Shown in pieces: positions 18,612 through 27,473 of a stretch of DNA of 64,000 nt. The notes below the pieces were generated by a model. That model did no database searches and had not been told where the DNA came from. It saw nothing but the letters and a program-made list of their open reading frames with translations. This DNA comes from a bacterium (GTDB taxonomy: Bacteria > Electryoneota > RPQS01 > DYHQ01). Location of the stretch: the NCBI GenBank assembly GCA_030622545.1, contig JAUXGA010000004.1, positions 62,001-126,000 on the forward strand. Direction: 5' to 3'. Position numbers and translations under genes: made by a program. Every line of letters starts with the position of its first letter. The first letter of the stretch is position 1.

Positions 18612-19349
18612 ATGTTCGCTCGCCTTATATTTATGGCTACTGTCCTTACCATCGCCGCATCGGGACTTTTCGCCGTTGCGTCAGAAGAGGTCGTGTTCAC
18701 AACGTCGGATAGTGTTTCCATCTATGGGACATTTTATCCTTCTCAGGCAGAAGGGGAATCTCCTGCTTTGGTTCTATTTCATATGTTGCGGCACAAACGC
18801 AGGGATTGGGAAGACTTCGCGCGTCGGGCTACTCAAGCCGGTTTTTCGGTACTGGCGATTGATATGAGAGGACATGGACAAAGTGTGCAGCGCGCCGGGA
18901 ATACTATAGATGTCAAGGAATTCTCCAATGAGGATTTCGGGATGATGGTAGAGGACGCAAAAGCGGCGGTGGATTTTGTCCAGAAAAAAGAAGGCATTAA
19001 TCCGAAACAGATTTCATTAATGGGCGCGAGTATCGGAGCGAATATAGCTCTAAAATACGCTGCTTCGAACGCGACAATCCGGAGCGTGGTACTGCTGTCG
19101 CCGGGATTGAACTATCGTGATTTAACGACCGAAGACGCGATGAGAGCTTACGGAAAACGGCCTGCGTTGCTTATTGCGGCTCGCGATGATGATTATGCCG
19201 CCGATTCCGTCCAGAAACTTTCTGAGATAGCCAAGGGAAAAGTCAAAACCCAACTTTATGAAAAAGCTGGACATGGAACCTTCATGTTTCGGGTAGAACC
19301 CGGCTTGAACGAGCTGATTCTTGACTGGTTGAAATCAGGAAAAAAGTAA
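18612..19349 (+). CDS. Secreted alpha/beta hydrolase (dienelactone-hydrolase/esterase type)
   Basis: 245 residues from ATG 18612, which has AGGAG five bases upstream; an ATG-less extension upstream is unlikely. The N-terminus (ARLIFMATVLTIAASGLFAVA) is a signal peptide. The mature part is an alpha/beta hydrolase: oxyanion region LFHMLRHKRRDWEDF, the GHGQS stretch after strand 4, nucleophile elbow LMGASIGAN, acid in AARDDDY and histidine in KAGHGTFMF. It should be a periplasmic or secreted esterase, peptidase or lipase; the substrate is unknown. It lies 35 bp behind the acyl-CoA synthetase. Confidence 0.87.
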   Translation: MFARLIFMATVLTIAASGLFAVASEEVVFTTSDSVSIYGTFYPSQAEGESPALVLFHMLRHKRRDWEDFARRATQAGFSVLAIDMRGHGQSVQRAGNTIDVKEFSNEDFGMMVEDAKAAVDFVQKKEGINPKQISLMGASIGANIALKYAASNATIRSVVLLSPGLNYRDLTTEDAMRAYGKRPALLIAARDDDYAADSVQKLSEIAKGKVKTQLYEKAGHGTFMFRVEPGLNELILDWLKSGKK

Positions 19350-19380
19350 GCGATTACATGAAAAGTTATCTGTAATTCAC

Positions 19381-19409
19381 TTGACCCTTATCATTTGAAT
19401 TTATATATT
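19381..19409 (+). promoter_or_regulatory. Sigma70 promoter for the DUF151 gene
   Basis: TTGACC (19381-19386) and TATATT (19404-19409) with a 17-bp spacer; the sequence continues as TATATATTATAGCA, so a second TATTAT lies at 19406-19411. The expected start is around 19417, leaving a 50-base leader before the GAGGAGG and GTG start at 19467. Confidence 0.7.
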
Positions 19410-19466
19410 ATAGCATAGAACTTTTGTCGGGTAATAGACTGGCTGCCATAGGTAGAGGAGGTATGT

Positions 19467-20054
19467 GTGATACCGGTTGATGTCATCGGGGTTAGGGTTT
19501 GTCCGCCCTATCAGGGGTATGTTGTCATCTTGAAGGAGAAGACCGGTGAACGGTGGCTGCCGATTTTTATCGGCGCCGCTGAAGCACAGTCTATTTCTTG
19601 GCTTCTCCAAGGGCGTGAATATTCACGTCCGCTGACATACGACCTGTTCAACTCCATTCTCAGTGCCGCCGGTGTACGAATCCTTTCGACACACGTAACG
19701 GAACTGCGGGAGAACACCTTTTTCGCAGTCGTTCATCTGAAAAACATCCGCGGTGACGCGAAATCGATTGATGCTCGCCCTTCTGATGCGATTGCTCTGG
19801 CGCTCAGAACGAAAGCTCCGATTTCCGTGGCAAATGAAGTGATGAACAGCGCCGGAATTACTGGAGAACCGGTCGACCGGTCTCATATTGATCATATCTC
19901 CTACTTGAATCAGAAACTGAAGGAAGCCGTAGAAATCGAAGCGTATGAAGAGGCGGCTCAAATCCGCGACAAGATTCGAGATCTCGAAAAGAAGAAAGCG
20001 GGCCAATCCAGTTCGGTCAATGATGCGGAAGAGAATGATGACAAGGATGCCTGA
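19467..20054 (+). CDS. Bifunctional nuclease-family (DUF151) protein with C-terminal UVR motif
   Basis: 195 residues. Residues 1-130 are a DUF151 domain: VILKEKTGERWLPIFIGAAEAQSI, then RPLTYDLF and ARPSDAIALALR, the segments that define the 'bifunctional nuclease' family (DNase/RNase activity shown in plants). Residues about 148-180 form a UVR helix pair (LKEAVEIEAYEEAAQIRDKI), the UvrB/UvrC interaction motif that is also found in Clp adaptors. The start is GTG 19467 behind GAGGAGG; an ATG four bases earlier is out of frame. The fusion is recurrent in bacteria, and the function is unproven. It has its own promoter and no close neighbour. Confidence 0.87.
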   Translation: MIPVDVIGVRVCPPYQGYVVILKEKTGERWLPIFIGAAEAQSISWLLQGREYSRPLTYDLFNSILSAAGVRILSTHVTELRENTFFAVVHLKNIRGDAKSIDARPSDAIALALRTKAPISVANEVMNSAGITGEPVDRSHIDHISYLNQKLKEAVEIEAYEEAAQIRDKIRDLEKKKAGQSSSVNDAEENDDKDA

Positions 20055-20140
20055 GCTTTACGCCCGGAATAGAGATACTTAGGCAGCTAAAACCGGTGTT
20101 CTTCAGTGTGTGTACTTGAAACGAGAAAGAGATTTTTTAG

Positions 20141-20167
20141 CGCGCGGCACCCCATGCATGCCGCGCG
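20141..20167. other. Strong GC hairpin in the DUF151-DUF1844 gap
   Basis: CGCGCGGCA (20141-20149) and TGCCGCGCG (20159-20167) are perfect 9-base complements with a 9-base loop. A run of six T's sits before the stem on the plus strand (20133-20138) but none follows it, so it is not a standard intrinsic terminator for plus-strand transcription. It may be a transcript end, attenuator or processing site. The remaining 130 bases of the gap hold nothing I recognise. Confidence 0.5.
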
Positions 20168-20217
20168 GCGTGTATTAGCTGATAAAATAAAAATTCACTA
20201 CGCACAGAGGTCGAGAT

Positions 20218-20547
20218 ATGGAAGATAAGAAAACGGATACGGAAGCACGTGAATCTTTCATGTTTTTGCATCTAATACACAGTTTCGAAAATGCCGCGTT
20301 GACAGGATTAGGTAAATTGCCCGGTCCCGGCGGAGACATTAAAATCGAATTGGAAGCGGCGTCTTATGCGATTGATATGCTGGATATGCTGAATGTTCGA
20401 ACGCGCGGGAATTTGAAACCGGAAGAAAAGAAATATATGGAACAGACTCTTGGCAATCTGAAACTGAACTATTTGACAGAGAGCGAGAAGCTGGAAAAGA
20501 AGCCTGAAAAGGAGGATAGTCCGGAAAAGACGAGTGGAGATGAATAG
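20218..20547 (+). CDS. DUF1844 family protein
   Basis: 109 residues. The segment FMFLHLIHSFENAALTGLG followed by IKIELEAASYAIDMLDMLN and RGNLKPEEKKYMEQTLGNL matches the DUF1844 pattern: two amphipathic helices with a conserved Asp-x-Leu and a 'KTKGNL'-like turn. Its function is unknown; it is common in FCB and delta-proteobacterial genomes, often near fatty-acid or ribosomal genes. The C-terminal 20 residues are a charged Lys/Glu tail. AGAGGTCGAG precedes the ATG. It lies 51 bp ahead of yceD. Confidence 0.83.
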   Translation: MEDKKTDTEARESFMFLHLIHSFENAALTGLGKLPGPGGDIKIELEAASYAIDMLDMLNVRTRGNLKPEEKKYMEQTLGNLKLNYLTESEKLEKKPEKEDSPEKTSGDE

Positions 20548-20598
20548 ACTTGATTTTATGACTTAATATTATTAGCTTTAAGTTTAGATTATTTTCAT

Positions 20599-21066
20599 AT
20601 GAAGCTGTACCTGCCATCCTATCCGCAGGGTCACCATTTCATATCGGAAGAGCTTGAACCTTCAGAACTTAGAGCAGACTCAGCTCTGTTTTTGAAGACG
20701 ATTCATGTCCAGATTCAACTCGACCGAAATGATCCCTACCTGCGTTTGAATTACCGAATGAACGCTTTCATTCACCTGATTTGTGATCGGTGTCTGGAAG
20801 ACTATGAGCAGCCATTGAACGCGGAAGGGATGTTGGTCTTCGTTCTTGGTGCGAATACCCGTGATAAAAGTCAGGATGAGGACGAAATAAAATATATATC
20901 TGCGGATACGGTAGAGATTGATCTTTCGACGGATTTACATGACATATTGATGTTGAGTTTACCCCTGAAATCTCTTTGTAAAGATGATTGTAAAGGCCTG
21001 TGCTCCAGTTGCGGCTGCAACTTGAATGAAGACACTTGTGATTGTCATATTGTAACTAACCCATAG
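20599..21066 (+). CDS. yceD: YceD/DUF177 family protein
   Basis: 155 residues. Conserved elements are FIHLICDRCLEDYEQPL (Cys-x2-Cys near residue 57), VEIDLSTDLHDILMLSLPLK and a C-terminal cysteine cluster (CKDDCKGLCSSCGCNL...CDC). DUF177/YceD is linked to 23S rRNA accumulation and nearly always precedes rpmF, as here (8 bp gap). The ATG at 20599 has no clear Shine-Dalgarno in its AT-rich leader (TTTAGATTATTTTCAT), so initiation may rely on low structure or on coupling; no alternative upstream start is in frame. Start moderately certain, identity confident. Confidence 0.9.
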   Translation: MKLYLPSYPQGHHFISEELEPSELRADSALFLKTIHVQIQLDRNDPYLRLNYRMNAFIHLICDRCLEDYEQPLNAEGMLVFVLGANTRDKSQDEDEIKYISADTVEIDLSTDLHDILMLSLPLKSLCKDDCKGLCSSCGCNLNEDTCDCHIVTNP

Positions 21067-21074
21067 GATTTTTT

Positions 21075-21254
21075 ATGGCAGTACCGAAAAGACGAACAGG
21101 GAGCGGACGACGCAACCGCCGGCGTTCCCACCACCGATTAACAGCAGTGACGCGTACGTCCTGCTCTCACTGCGGTTCAACCAAACTACCCCATCGGACT
21201 TGTCCAAATTGCGGCTACTATAACGGTCGCTTTGTTTTCCAACCCAAGACATAA
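21075..21254 (+). CDS. rpmF: 50S ribosomal protein L32
   Basis: A 59-residue protein. It begins MAVPKRRTGSGRRNRRRSHH and contains a zinc-ribbon with two CxxC pairs, SCSHCGS and TCPNCGYY, typical of the zinc-binding form of L32. It lies 8 bp after yceD and 33 bp before plsX, the classical yceD-rpmF-plsX-fab order that couples ribosome and phospholipid synthesis in many bacteria. Stop TAA at 21252-21254. Confidence 0.97.
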   Translation: MAVPKRRTGSGRRNRRRSHHRLTAVTRTSCSHCGSTKLPHRTCPNCGYYNGRFVFQPKT

Positions 21255-21287
21255 TCTCCGCGATATAAGCGAAAGAGATAGGGAACG

Positions 21288-22349
21288 ATGAGAGTTGCCT
21301 TGGATGCTATGGGGGGAGATCTGGCTCCACAGTCCACAGTAGGGGGAGCGGTGGAAGCTGTTCGCGAACTGGGCGATGACCTGCAAATTCTGCTGGTCGG
21401 ACAAGAGGAGCCTATCAAAGCCGAGCTGTCGAAGTACGATTATCCTGCAGATCGGATTAGAATTTCTCCAGCTTCCAAGATCATCCAGATGACGGATCGC
21501 CCGACGGAAGCTCTCCGCGAAAAACGAGACAGCTCTCTCATACGCGCTATCGAGCTTCACGGCGAAGGGGAAGCAGGGGCAGTAGTTTCCGCAGGGCACA
21601 CGGGCGTCCAAGTCGCGGCAAGTCTGATGAAATTAGGACGTATCGAAGGAGTCCGCCGCCCGACAATCGGCACGTACTTTCCGTCGGATCTTGGTATCGT
21701 TCTGCTCGTCGATGTCGGCGCGAATATGGATTGTAAGCCGCTGAACATGCTCCAGTTCGCCGTTATGGGGACTATCTTCTTTGAGCATCATTTTGAGCGC
21801 AGCCGTGCGCGCGTGGGATTGCTGAACATTGGTGAAGAAAAAACCAAAGGCAATCAACTGGCTCTCTCCACACATTATCTGCTGGAACACAGCGAATTGA
21901 ATTTTGTTGGAAATGTTGAAGGACAGGATATTTTCAGAGGCGCGGCGGATGTGATTGTCTGCGACGGTTTTGTCGGGAACATCCTCTTGAAATTCGCTGA
22001 GACAATCTATGAACTACTTATAGCTCGTCTCAAAGGAAAAGGCAGTCCTGAATCGTGCGAAGGTTTGGATCAGGTCATGGGCACATTCCAAAAAGATTTT
22101 GACTATGCAGAACAGGGAGGAGTTCCTCTGCTCGGCCTGAATGGAATTTCTATGATTTGTCACGGTCGCTCTTCGGCGCGCGCGATAAAAAATGCCATCC
22201 GCGAAGCGGTCGTGATGAAGCAGCAAAACATTCCGAAAGCGATTGAAGAAGGAATCGAACGCTATCATGCCGGAGTCTTCTCTCGCGGATTCGCCCGTCT
22301 GCACAGCTTTCAGGAAAGGCGGGAACGCCACAGTAGTGATTTAGACTGA
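21288..22349 (+). CDS. plsX: Phosphate acyltransferase PlsX
   Basis: 353 residues beginning VALDAMGGDLAPQSTVGGA, the diagnostic PlsX N-terminus. Later blocks include VVSAGHTGVQVAASLMKLGRIEGVRRP, DVGANMDCKP, VGLLNIGEE and CDGFVGNILLKF. PlsX converts acyl-ACP and phosphate to acyl-phosphate, the acyl donor for PlsY in phosphatidic acid synthesis; it is a peripheral membrane enzyme. AGGGAACG precedes the ATG. It lies between rpmF and fabH in the conserved lipid cluster. Confidence 0.97.
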   Translation: MRVALDAMGGDLAPQSTVGGAVEAVRELGDDLQILLVGQEEPIKAELSKYDYPADRIRISPASKIIQMTDRPTEALREKRDSSLIRAIELHGEGEAGAVVSAGHTGVQVAASLMKLGRIEGVRRPTIGTYFPSDLGIVLLVDVGANMDCKPLNMLQFAVMGTIFFEHHFERSRARVGLLNIGEEKTKGNQLALSTHYLLEHSELNFVGNVEGQDIFRGAADVIVCDGFVGNILLKFAETIYELLIARLKGKGSPESCEGLDQVMGTFQKDFDYAEQGGVPLLGLNGISMICHGRSSARAIKNAIREAVVMKQQNIPKAIEEGIERYHAGVFSRGFARLHSFQERRERHSSDLD

Positions 22350-22363
22350 AGGAAATATCCGTT

Positions 22364-23359
22364 TTGATAGAAAAAGCGATTGTCCACAGCCGAATTACCG
22401 GATTGGGCAGCGCAGTACCCGAACAAAAACTAACCAACGCTGACCTTGAACAGATCGTTGACACGTCGGACGAGTGGATCACGGCGCGTACCGGAATCAA
22501 AGAACGCCGCATCGCGAGATTTGACGACAGCTTGACTGACTACTGTACGAAAGCGGCGCAGCGCGCGATGGAAGATGCTCACGTCGAGCCCAGTGAGATT
22601 GATGCGATTCTGGTGGGGACTATCAGCGGAGATTACCGTTTTCCATCAACGGCCATTTTTATCCAATCGAAATTACGAGCGATGAATGCATTCGCTCTGG
22701 ATATTTCTGCGACTTGTTCGGGATGGCTCTATGCTCTCTTTCATGCCGACGCTATGATTACTGCCGGCAAGATTCGGAAAGCTTTGGTGCTTGGCGCGGA
22801 AAATTTAACCCGAATCACCGATTGGGAAGATCGCAATACTTGTGTCCTGTTTGGAGACGCAGCGGGCGCGGCGGTGCTTGAAGCATCAAATGGCGAACAA
22901 GGTATCCTTTCGGTAGATATCGGCTCAAATGGAGATCTGGCGCATTTGCTCTATGGCAGGAGCGAAAATGCGGGCAGTCCTCTAATCGAGGAATCCTTCC
23001 ATAGTCGTGGGAACTTCTTGCGCATGTCGGGCAATGAGGTTTTTAAACATGCCGTGCGCACCATGCTTCGAGCATCTCTCAAGGCCCTCAAGTTGGCTGA
23101 TATGAAAATCGACGATATCGATTGGCTTTTTCCACATCAAGCGAATATCCGTATCGTGGAAGCGGTGGCCAAACGCTTGCGCATTCCACGTGAACAGGTC
23201 TTCATGAACATTCACAAATACGGAAACACATCAGCAGCTTCAATTCCTCTGGCTTTGGATGATGCCCGCCGGGAAGGAAAATTGAAGTCGGGGCAAACCG
23301 TTTTAGCCGTCGCTTTCGGAGGGGGATTTACTTGGGGAAGCGCTGTTATTCGCTTTTAA
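22364..23359 (+). CDS. fabH: 3-oxoacyl-ACP synthase III
   Basis: 331 residues. The catalytic triad is visible: Cys118 in DISATCSGW, His258 in LFPHQANIR and Asn288 in KYGNTSAAS. DEWITARTGIKERRI near residue 40 is another family block. FabH condenses an acyl-CoA primer with malonyl-ACP and starts type II fatty-acid synthesis. The start is TTG 22364 with AAGGA upstream. It lies 14 bp after plsX and 18 bp before fabD. Confidence 0.96.
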   Translation: MIEKAIVHSRITGLGSAVPEQKLTNADLEQIVDTSDEWITARTGIKERRIARFDDSLTDYCTKAAQRAMEDAHVEPSEIDAILVGTISGDYRFPSTAIFIQSKLRAMNAFALDISATCSGWLYALFHADAMITAGKIRKALVLGAENLTRITDWEDRNTCVLFGDAAGAAVLEASNGEQGILSVDIGSNGDLAHLLYGRSENAGSPLIEESFHSRGNFLRMSGNEVFKHAVRTMLRASLKALKLADMKIDDIDWLFPHQANIRIVEAVAKRLRIPREQVFMNIHKYGNTSAASIPLALDDARREGKLKSGQTVLAVAFGGGFTWGSAVIRF

Positions 23360-23377
23360 TCGTCTATCAGGAGACTG

Positions 23378-24304
23378 ATGAAGAACGTCTTTCTTTGTCC
23401 GGGACAAGGCTCCCAGCTCGTAGGGATGGGAAAAGATTTAGCCGAGGTTTATCCTCGCGTTCGAGAGCTCTATGACACAGCAAACGAGATTTTAGGTTTC
23501 GACCTCGCGGATGTCTGTTTTCAAGGTCCGGAAGACGAGCTGAAAAAAACCCGTGCCACTCAACCGGCTCTCTACGTCCATTCGTACGCCGTCGGTGAGC
23601 TGCTTGCCGAGCGCGGCGTTAAAGCGGATGTGGCCGCGGGGCACAGTCTCGGAGAATATTCCGCTTTGGCAATCGCAGGAGCTTTTTCCTTTGAAACCGG
23701 TCTTCGGTTGGTGAAAGTGCGCGCGGAAAGCATGCAGAAAGCCGGAGAGCAAAATCCCGGTACGATGGCGGCGTTTATCGGTCTTGACTCGGAGACAGTA
23801 GAAACAATCTGTCAAGAAGCCGCCGCCGAAGGAACAATTGTTCCCGCTAATTTCAATTCGCCCGGTCAGATTGCGGTTTCCGGCAGCATTCCGGCTGTAG
23901 AAAGAGCCGTTGCACTTGCCAAAGAAAAAAGAGCGCGACTGGCGCAGTTGCTTCCGGTTTCCGGCGCTTTTCATTCGCCGCTGATGGAACCTGCCGCTAA
24001 AGCTCTGGCCATCGCTCTGGAGTCCGCTGAGATTCAGACACCCAAAATCGACGTGATTTCGAATGTAACAGCGCGTCCGCACAGTTCGCCAAGTGAGATT
24101 CGAGAGCTGCTGGCAAAACAGCTTTTATCTCCGGTGTGCTGGATGGAGACGCTGCAATATCTGTCAAACGAACCTGATACGCAGTGGTATGAAGTGGGTG
24201 CGGGCAAGGTGTTGGCGGGACTCTTGAAGCGGACCATCAAAGGCGCTGTCGCAACATTGATTGGAACGACTACAGCGCTTGAAGGAGTGGGAGCGAATTC
24301 ATGA
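23378..24304 (+). CDS. fabD: Malonyl-CoA:ACP transacylase
   Basis: 308 residues. [17 protein letters not shown] at the start, nucleophile Ser90 in [11 protein letters not shown], and the histidine in SGAFHSPLM near residue 200 define FabD, which moves malonyl from CoA to ACP for chain elongation. AGGAG precedes the ATG. The stop overlaps the fabG start by 4 bp (ATGA), so FabD and FabG are probably translationally coupled. Confidence 0.96.
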   Translation: MKNVFLCPGQGSQLVGMGKDLAEVYPRVRELYDTANEILGFDLADVCFQGPEDELKKTRATQPALYVHSYAVGELLAERGVKADVAAGHSLGEYSALAIAGAFSFETGLRLVKVRAESMQKAGEQNPGTMAAFIGLDSETVETICQEAAAEGTIVPANFNSPGQIAVSGSIPAVERAVALAKEKRARLAQLLPVSGAFHSPLMEPAAKALAIALESAEIQTPKIDVISNVTARPHSSPSEIRELLAKQLLSPVCWMETLQYLSNEPDTQWYEVGAGKVLAGLLKRTIKGAVATLIGTTTALEGVGANS

Positions 24305-25050
24305 CGCGAAGCTTGGAAGGAAAGGTCGCTTGGGTCACAGGCAGCGCAAGGGGGATTGGCAAAGCAATCGCTCGCGCTCTTGCTGAGCAGGGAGCTTCGG
24401 TAGCTGTCACGGATATTGAAGGCGACATCGCAAAAACAACAGCAGCGGAACTTGCTAAGGATTTCGCGGTAAAATCTATTGCGGCACCATTGGATGTGAC
24501 GGATGCGGCTGGGATTGAATCCTTAATCAAAAAAATCCAGACAGAATTAGGGGGATTACATATTCTCGTCAATAATGCCGGAATTACGCGCGATGGCCTG
24601 CTGATTCGAATGAGCGAAGATGACTGGGAACGCGTTCTGCAGGTCAATCTCAAAGGAACCTTTTTGTGCACTCGCGCCGCGGCGAAAGTCATGATGCGCG
24701 CGCGTTCGGGTAAAATTATCAATATCGCATCGGTTGTCGGAATGACGGGAAATGCCGGGCAGGCAAACTATGCTGCTTCCAAAGCAGGCGTGATTGGTTT
24801 GACGAAATCGGCTGCCAAAGAACTGGCGGCGCGAGGCATTCGTGTGAATGCCGTAGCACCGGGTTATATCGCAACTGAAATGACGCAAGGATTGCCTGAA
24901 GATGCAAAAACCGAATTTCTCAAAGGAATCCCCTTGAGTTCCGTAGGCCAGCCGGAAGATGTCGCGAGCGTGGTCACGTTTTTAGCATCCCCCGCGTCCG
25001 ATTATATCACCGGACAGGTGATTCGGGTCGATGGCGGCATGCAGATGTAA
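24301..25050 (+). CDS. fabG: 3-oxoacyl-ACP reductase
   Basis: 249 residues, a classical short-chain dehydrogenase. The NADPH loop is [12 protein letters not shown] (13-24), NNAG is at 91-94, and the catalytic residues are Ser144 (NIASVVG), Tyr157 and Lys161 (YAASKAG). The C-terminus ends [14 protein letters not shown], as in FabG. It reduces 3-oxoacyl-ACP in each elongation cycle. The position between fabD and acpP makes FabG far more likely than any other member of the dehydrogenase family. Confidence 0.97.
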   Translation: MTRSLEGKVAWVTGSARGIGKAIARALAEQGASVAVTDIEGDIAKTTAAELAKDFAVKSIAAPLDVTDAAGIESLIKKIQTELGGLHILVNNAGITRDGLLIRMSEDDWERVLQVNLKGTFLCTRAAAKVMMRARSGKIINIASVVGMTGNAGQANYAASKAGVIGLTKSAAKELAARGIRVNAVAPGYIATEMTQGLPEDAKTEFLKGIPLSSVGQPEDVASVVTFLASPASDYITGQVIRVDGGMQM

Positions 25051-25094
25051 GCAAAGCAAAAATAAATAAACCCACAAATCACAGGAGATTTATC

Positions 25095-25349
25095 ATGGCG
25101 GATGTCAACAACCTTGAAGTGAAGGTGAAAGAGATTATCGCTGACCGCTTGCAGGTAGATATCGGAAGCGTCACATCGACCGCTTCTTTCATCGAAGACC
25201 TTGGAGCGGACTCTCTCGACACGGTTGAGTTGGTCATGGCATTTGAAGAAGAATTCGACCTTGAGATTCCGGATGAGGATGCTGAAAAAATGCAAACCGT
25301 CGGTTCTGCCATCAGTTATCTTCAGGATAAGCTTTCAGCCAAACAGTAA
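25095..25349 (+). CDS. acpP: Acyl carrier protein
   Basis: 84 residues, strongly acidic. The phosphopantetheine attachment site is Ser40 in [11 protein letters not shown], followed by the recognition helix [15 protein letters not shown]. It carries the growing acyl chain for the Fab enzymes around it and for PlsX. AGGAG precedes the ATG. It lies 44 bp after fabG and 14 bp before fabF, the standard order. Confidence 0.98.
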   Translation: MADVNNLEVKVKEIIADRLQVDIGSVTSTASFIEDLGADSLDTVELVMAFEEEFDLEIPDEDAEKMQTVGSAISYLQDKLSAKQ

Positions 25350-25363
25350 AGGAATTTACTGCC

Positions 25364-26605
25364 ATGAAGCGCCGAGTAGTTATTACCGGAATGGGAGCGA
25401 TTACCCCGGTTGGCAATTGCGTCAAAGACTATTGGGAAAGTCTTAAGGCGGGCAAAAGCGGTGCCGCTCCGATTACTCACTTCGATACGACGGATTATGC
25501 CACGCACTTCGCTTGTGAAGTGAAAGGCCTTAATTCCGATTCGATTATCGATCCCAAAGAATTACGCCGAATGGAACCGTTTACGCGCTATGCTATCGTT
25601 GCGGCGGAAGAAGCCGTTCTTGATGCCGGAATCCTGAAGAATGATTCAGAGTGCAATGATATCGGCGTTATTGTCGGGTCAGGTATCGGAGGGATGGATA
25701 TCTTCCTTGAGCAATGTCGCATTATCGACAAGAAGGGTCCGCGTCGCATGCATCCCTTTTTTGTTCCGATGATGATTGGAGATATTGCGGCGGGACAGAT
25801 TTCCATTCGTCACGGCTTCCGTGGTCCGAATTTCGCCACGATATCGGCATGTTCCACATCAGGGCACGCCATTCACATGGCCACAAGGCTCATCGAGCAC
25901 GAAGAAGCGGATGTGATGGTTGCCGGCGGCACGGAAGGAGCGATTAATCCTCCGGGTATCGGAGGATTCAATGCCATGAAAGCCATCTCCACTCGGAATG
26001 ACGCCCCTGAAAAAGCCAGTCGGCCTTTCGACCGTGATAGAGACGGTTTTGTGATTGGCGAGGGTTCTGGGATTCTCATCTTGGAGGAACTGGAACATGC
26101 GAAGCGGCGAGGCGCGAAGATTTACGCGGAAATCATTGGCGCTGGCGCCAGCGGTGATGCCTATCATATTACAGCACCTCACCCGGAAGGCAAAGGTGCG
26201 GTACGCTCAATGACTGCCGCGCTTAAAGATGCCGGAATTGCGCCGACGGAAGTGGATTATATTAATGCGCACGGTACTTCCACCGATGTCGGAGATCCTA
26301 TCGAAACCCGTGCCATCCGTGTCGTCTTCAATACGTATGCCGATTCGCTGGCGGTTTCTTCCACCAAATCGATGATTGGCCATCTTTTGGGAGCCGCAGG
26401 GGCTGTCGAACTCATCGCAGCGGTTCAAACCATTCGCGAGAATATTATCCCTCCGACGATTAATCTGGAAAATCAAGATCCTGAGTGCGATCTTTACTAC
26501 GTTCCGAATCGTGCTGAAGAACGGCCGGTGAACATTGCGATTTCGAACACCTTCGGTTTCGGCGGACACAACTCCACCATCGCTGTCCGCCGGTTCGAAT
26601 CGTGA
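25364..26605 (+). CDS. fabF: 3-oxoacyl-ACP synthase II
   Basis: 413 residues. The thiolase-fold active site is Cys163 in ATISACSTSGHAI, with the two histidines in NAHGTSTDVGD (about 300) and STKSMIGHLLGAAGAVE (about 340), and the C-terminal FGFGGHNST block. FabF performs the elongating condensation of malonyl-ACP with acyl-ACP. Seventeen bases separate its stop from the rnc start; the fabF-rnc order is widely conserved. Confidence 0.97.
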   Translation: MKRRVVITGMGAITPVGNCVKDYWESLKAGKSGAAPITHFDTTDYATHFACEVKGLNSDSIIDPKELRRMEPFTRYAIVAAEEAVLDAGILKNDSECNDIGVIVGSGIGGMDIFLEQCRIIDKKGPRRMHPFFVPMMIGDIAAGQISIRHGFRGPNFATISACSTSGHAIHMATRLIEHEEADVMVAGGTEGAINPPGIGGFNAMKAISTRNDAPEKASRPFDRDRDGFVIGEGSGILILEELEHAKRRGAKIYAEIIGAGASGDAYHITAPHPEGKGAVRSMTAALKDAGIAPTEVDYINAHGTSTDVGDPIETRAIRVVFNTYADSLAVSSTKSMIGHLLGAAGAVELIAAVQTIRENIIPPTINLENQDPECDLYYVPNRAEERPVNIAISNTFGFGGHNSTIAVRRFES

Positions 26606-26621
26606 GCCGAAAGTAATTTTC

Positions 26622-27401
26622 ATGCGTGTGTTTTTGAAGAAATGGTTTCGCAGACCGAAGCATTATGGTATTGACCGAGAAACGCTGGCGAACCTCCAAG
26701 AACTGGAAAGAATAATAGGCTATCGCTTCAAAGACCTCACACATCTCTGTTGTGCGCTGAAGCACCGGAGTTGTCTGGCGGATCTCAGTCAAGAGCGTAT
26801 CCATGCCAATGAACGAATGGAATTTTTGGGAGATGCTGTTCTTGACTTGATTTCTTCCGAATATTTTTACCATTCTTTTCCCGAAAAAGTCGAAGGCGAA
26901 CTGACCAAAATCAAATCCGTGATGGTATCCGGTTCCGTGCTGGTGAAAGAAGCCAAACGACTGAACCTTGGGAAATACATCTTTCTTTCAGAAAACGAGG
27001 CGAGAACCGGAGGGCGTTCGCGCCGTTCAATCTTGGAGGATGCCTACGAGGCGCTTTTAGGGGCGCTTTATCTGGATGGCGGCTATAAAACCGTTCGGCG
27101 TTTTGTCGAAAACGGCTTGCTGAGTAATTGGGAAGATATTATCCAGCGTCCGGAGTTCATCAACTATAAAAGCTTGCTGTTGGAACATGCGCAGCACCAT
27201 GCACTGCCGAATCCCACCTATATTCTTCGCCGTGAGAGCGGGCCTGATCATGCCAAGAATTTTCTGGTAGAAGTTTTTTTAGATGGGAAGGAGCGGGGAC
27301 GAGGTGAAGGACGCTCAAAAAAAATCGCTGAACAGATGGCCGCATGTCAGGCGGTGGAGAAGTTGGGATTGCTTCCCGATTCACCTATGAGTAGAGATTA
27401 A
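26622..27401 (+). CDS. rnc: Ribonuclease III
   Basis: 259 residues from ATG 26622; an upstream in-frame start at 26535 would lie inside fabF and is rejected. The nuclease signature NERMEFLGDAVLDL (Glu67, Asp71) and the second acidic motif EDAYEALLGALYLDGG form the Mg site, and a double-stranded-RNA-binding domain follows (NYKSLLLEHAQ...GRSKKIAEQMAACQAVEKL). It matures rRNA and cuts structured RNAs as a dimer. An N-terminal extension of about 25 basic residues precedes the domain. Confidence 0.95.
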   Translation: MRVFLKKWFRRPKHYGIDRETLANLQELERIIGYRFKDLTHLCCALKHRSCLADLSQERIHANERMEFLGDAVLDLISSEYFYHSFPEKVEGELTKIKSVMVSGSVLVKEAKRLNLGKYIFLSENEARTGGRSRRSILEDAYEALLGALYLDGGYKTVRRFVENGLLSNWEDIIQRPEFINYKSLLLEHAQHHALPNPTYILRRESGPDHAKNFLVEVFLDGKERGRGEGRSKKIAEQMAACQAVEKLGLLPDSPMSRD

Positions 27402-27473
27402 CTCAACGCTGAGAATGGCGTTTGAAAAATTTAAATAACTGAAAGAAATGCAGCCGGGGGAGAGAGGACCTCA

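Noticed and set aside
26535-26621. Earlier in-frame start for RNase III
   Set aside because: It would lie inside the fabF coding sequence and adds 29 residues with no family counterpart.
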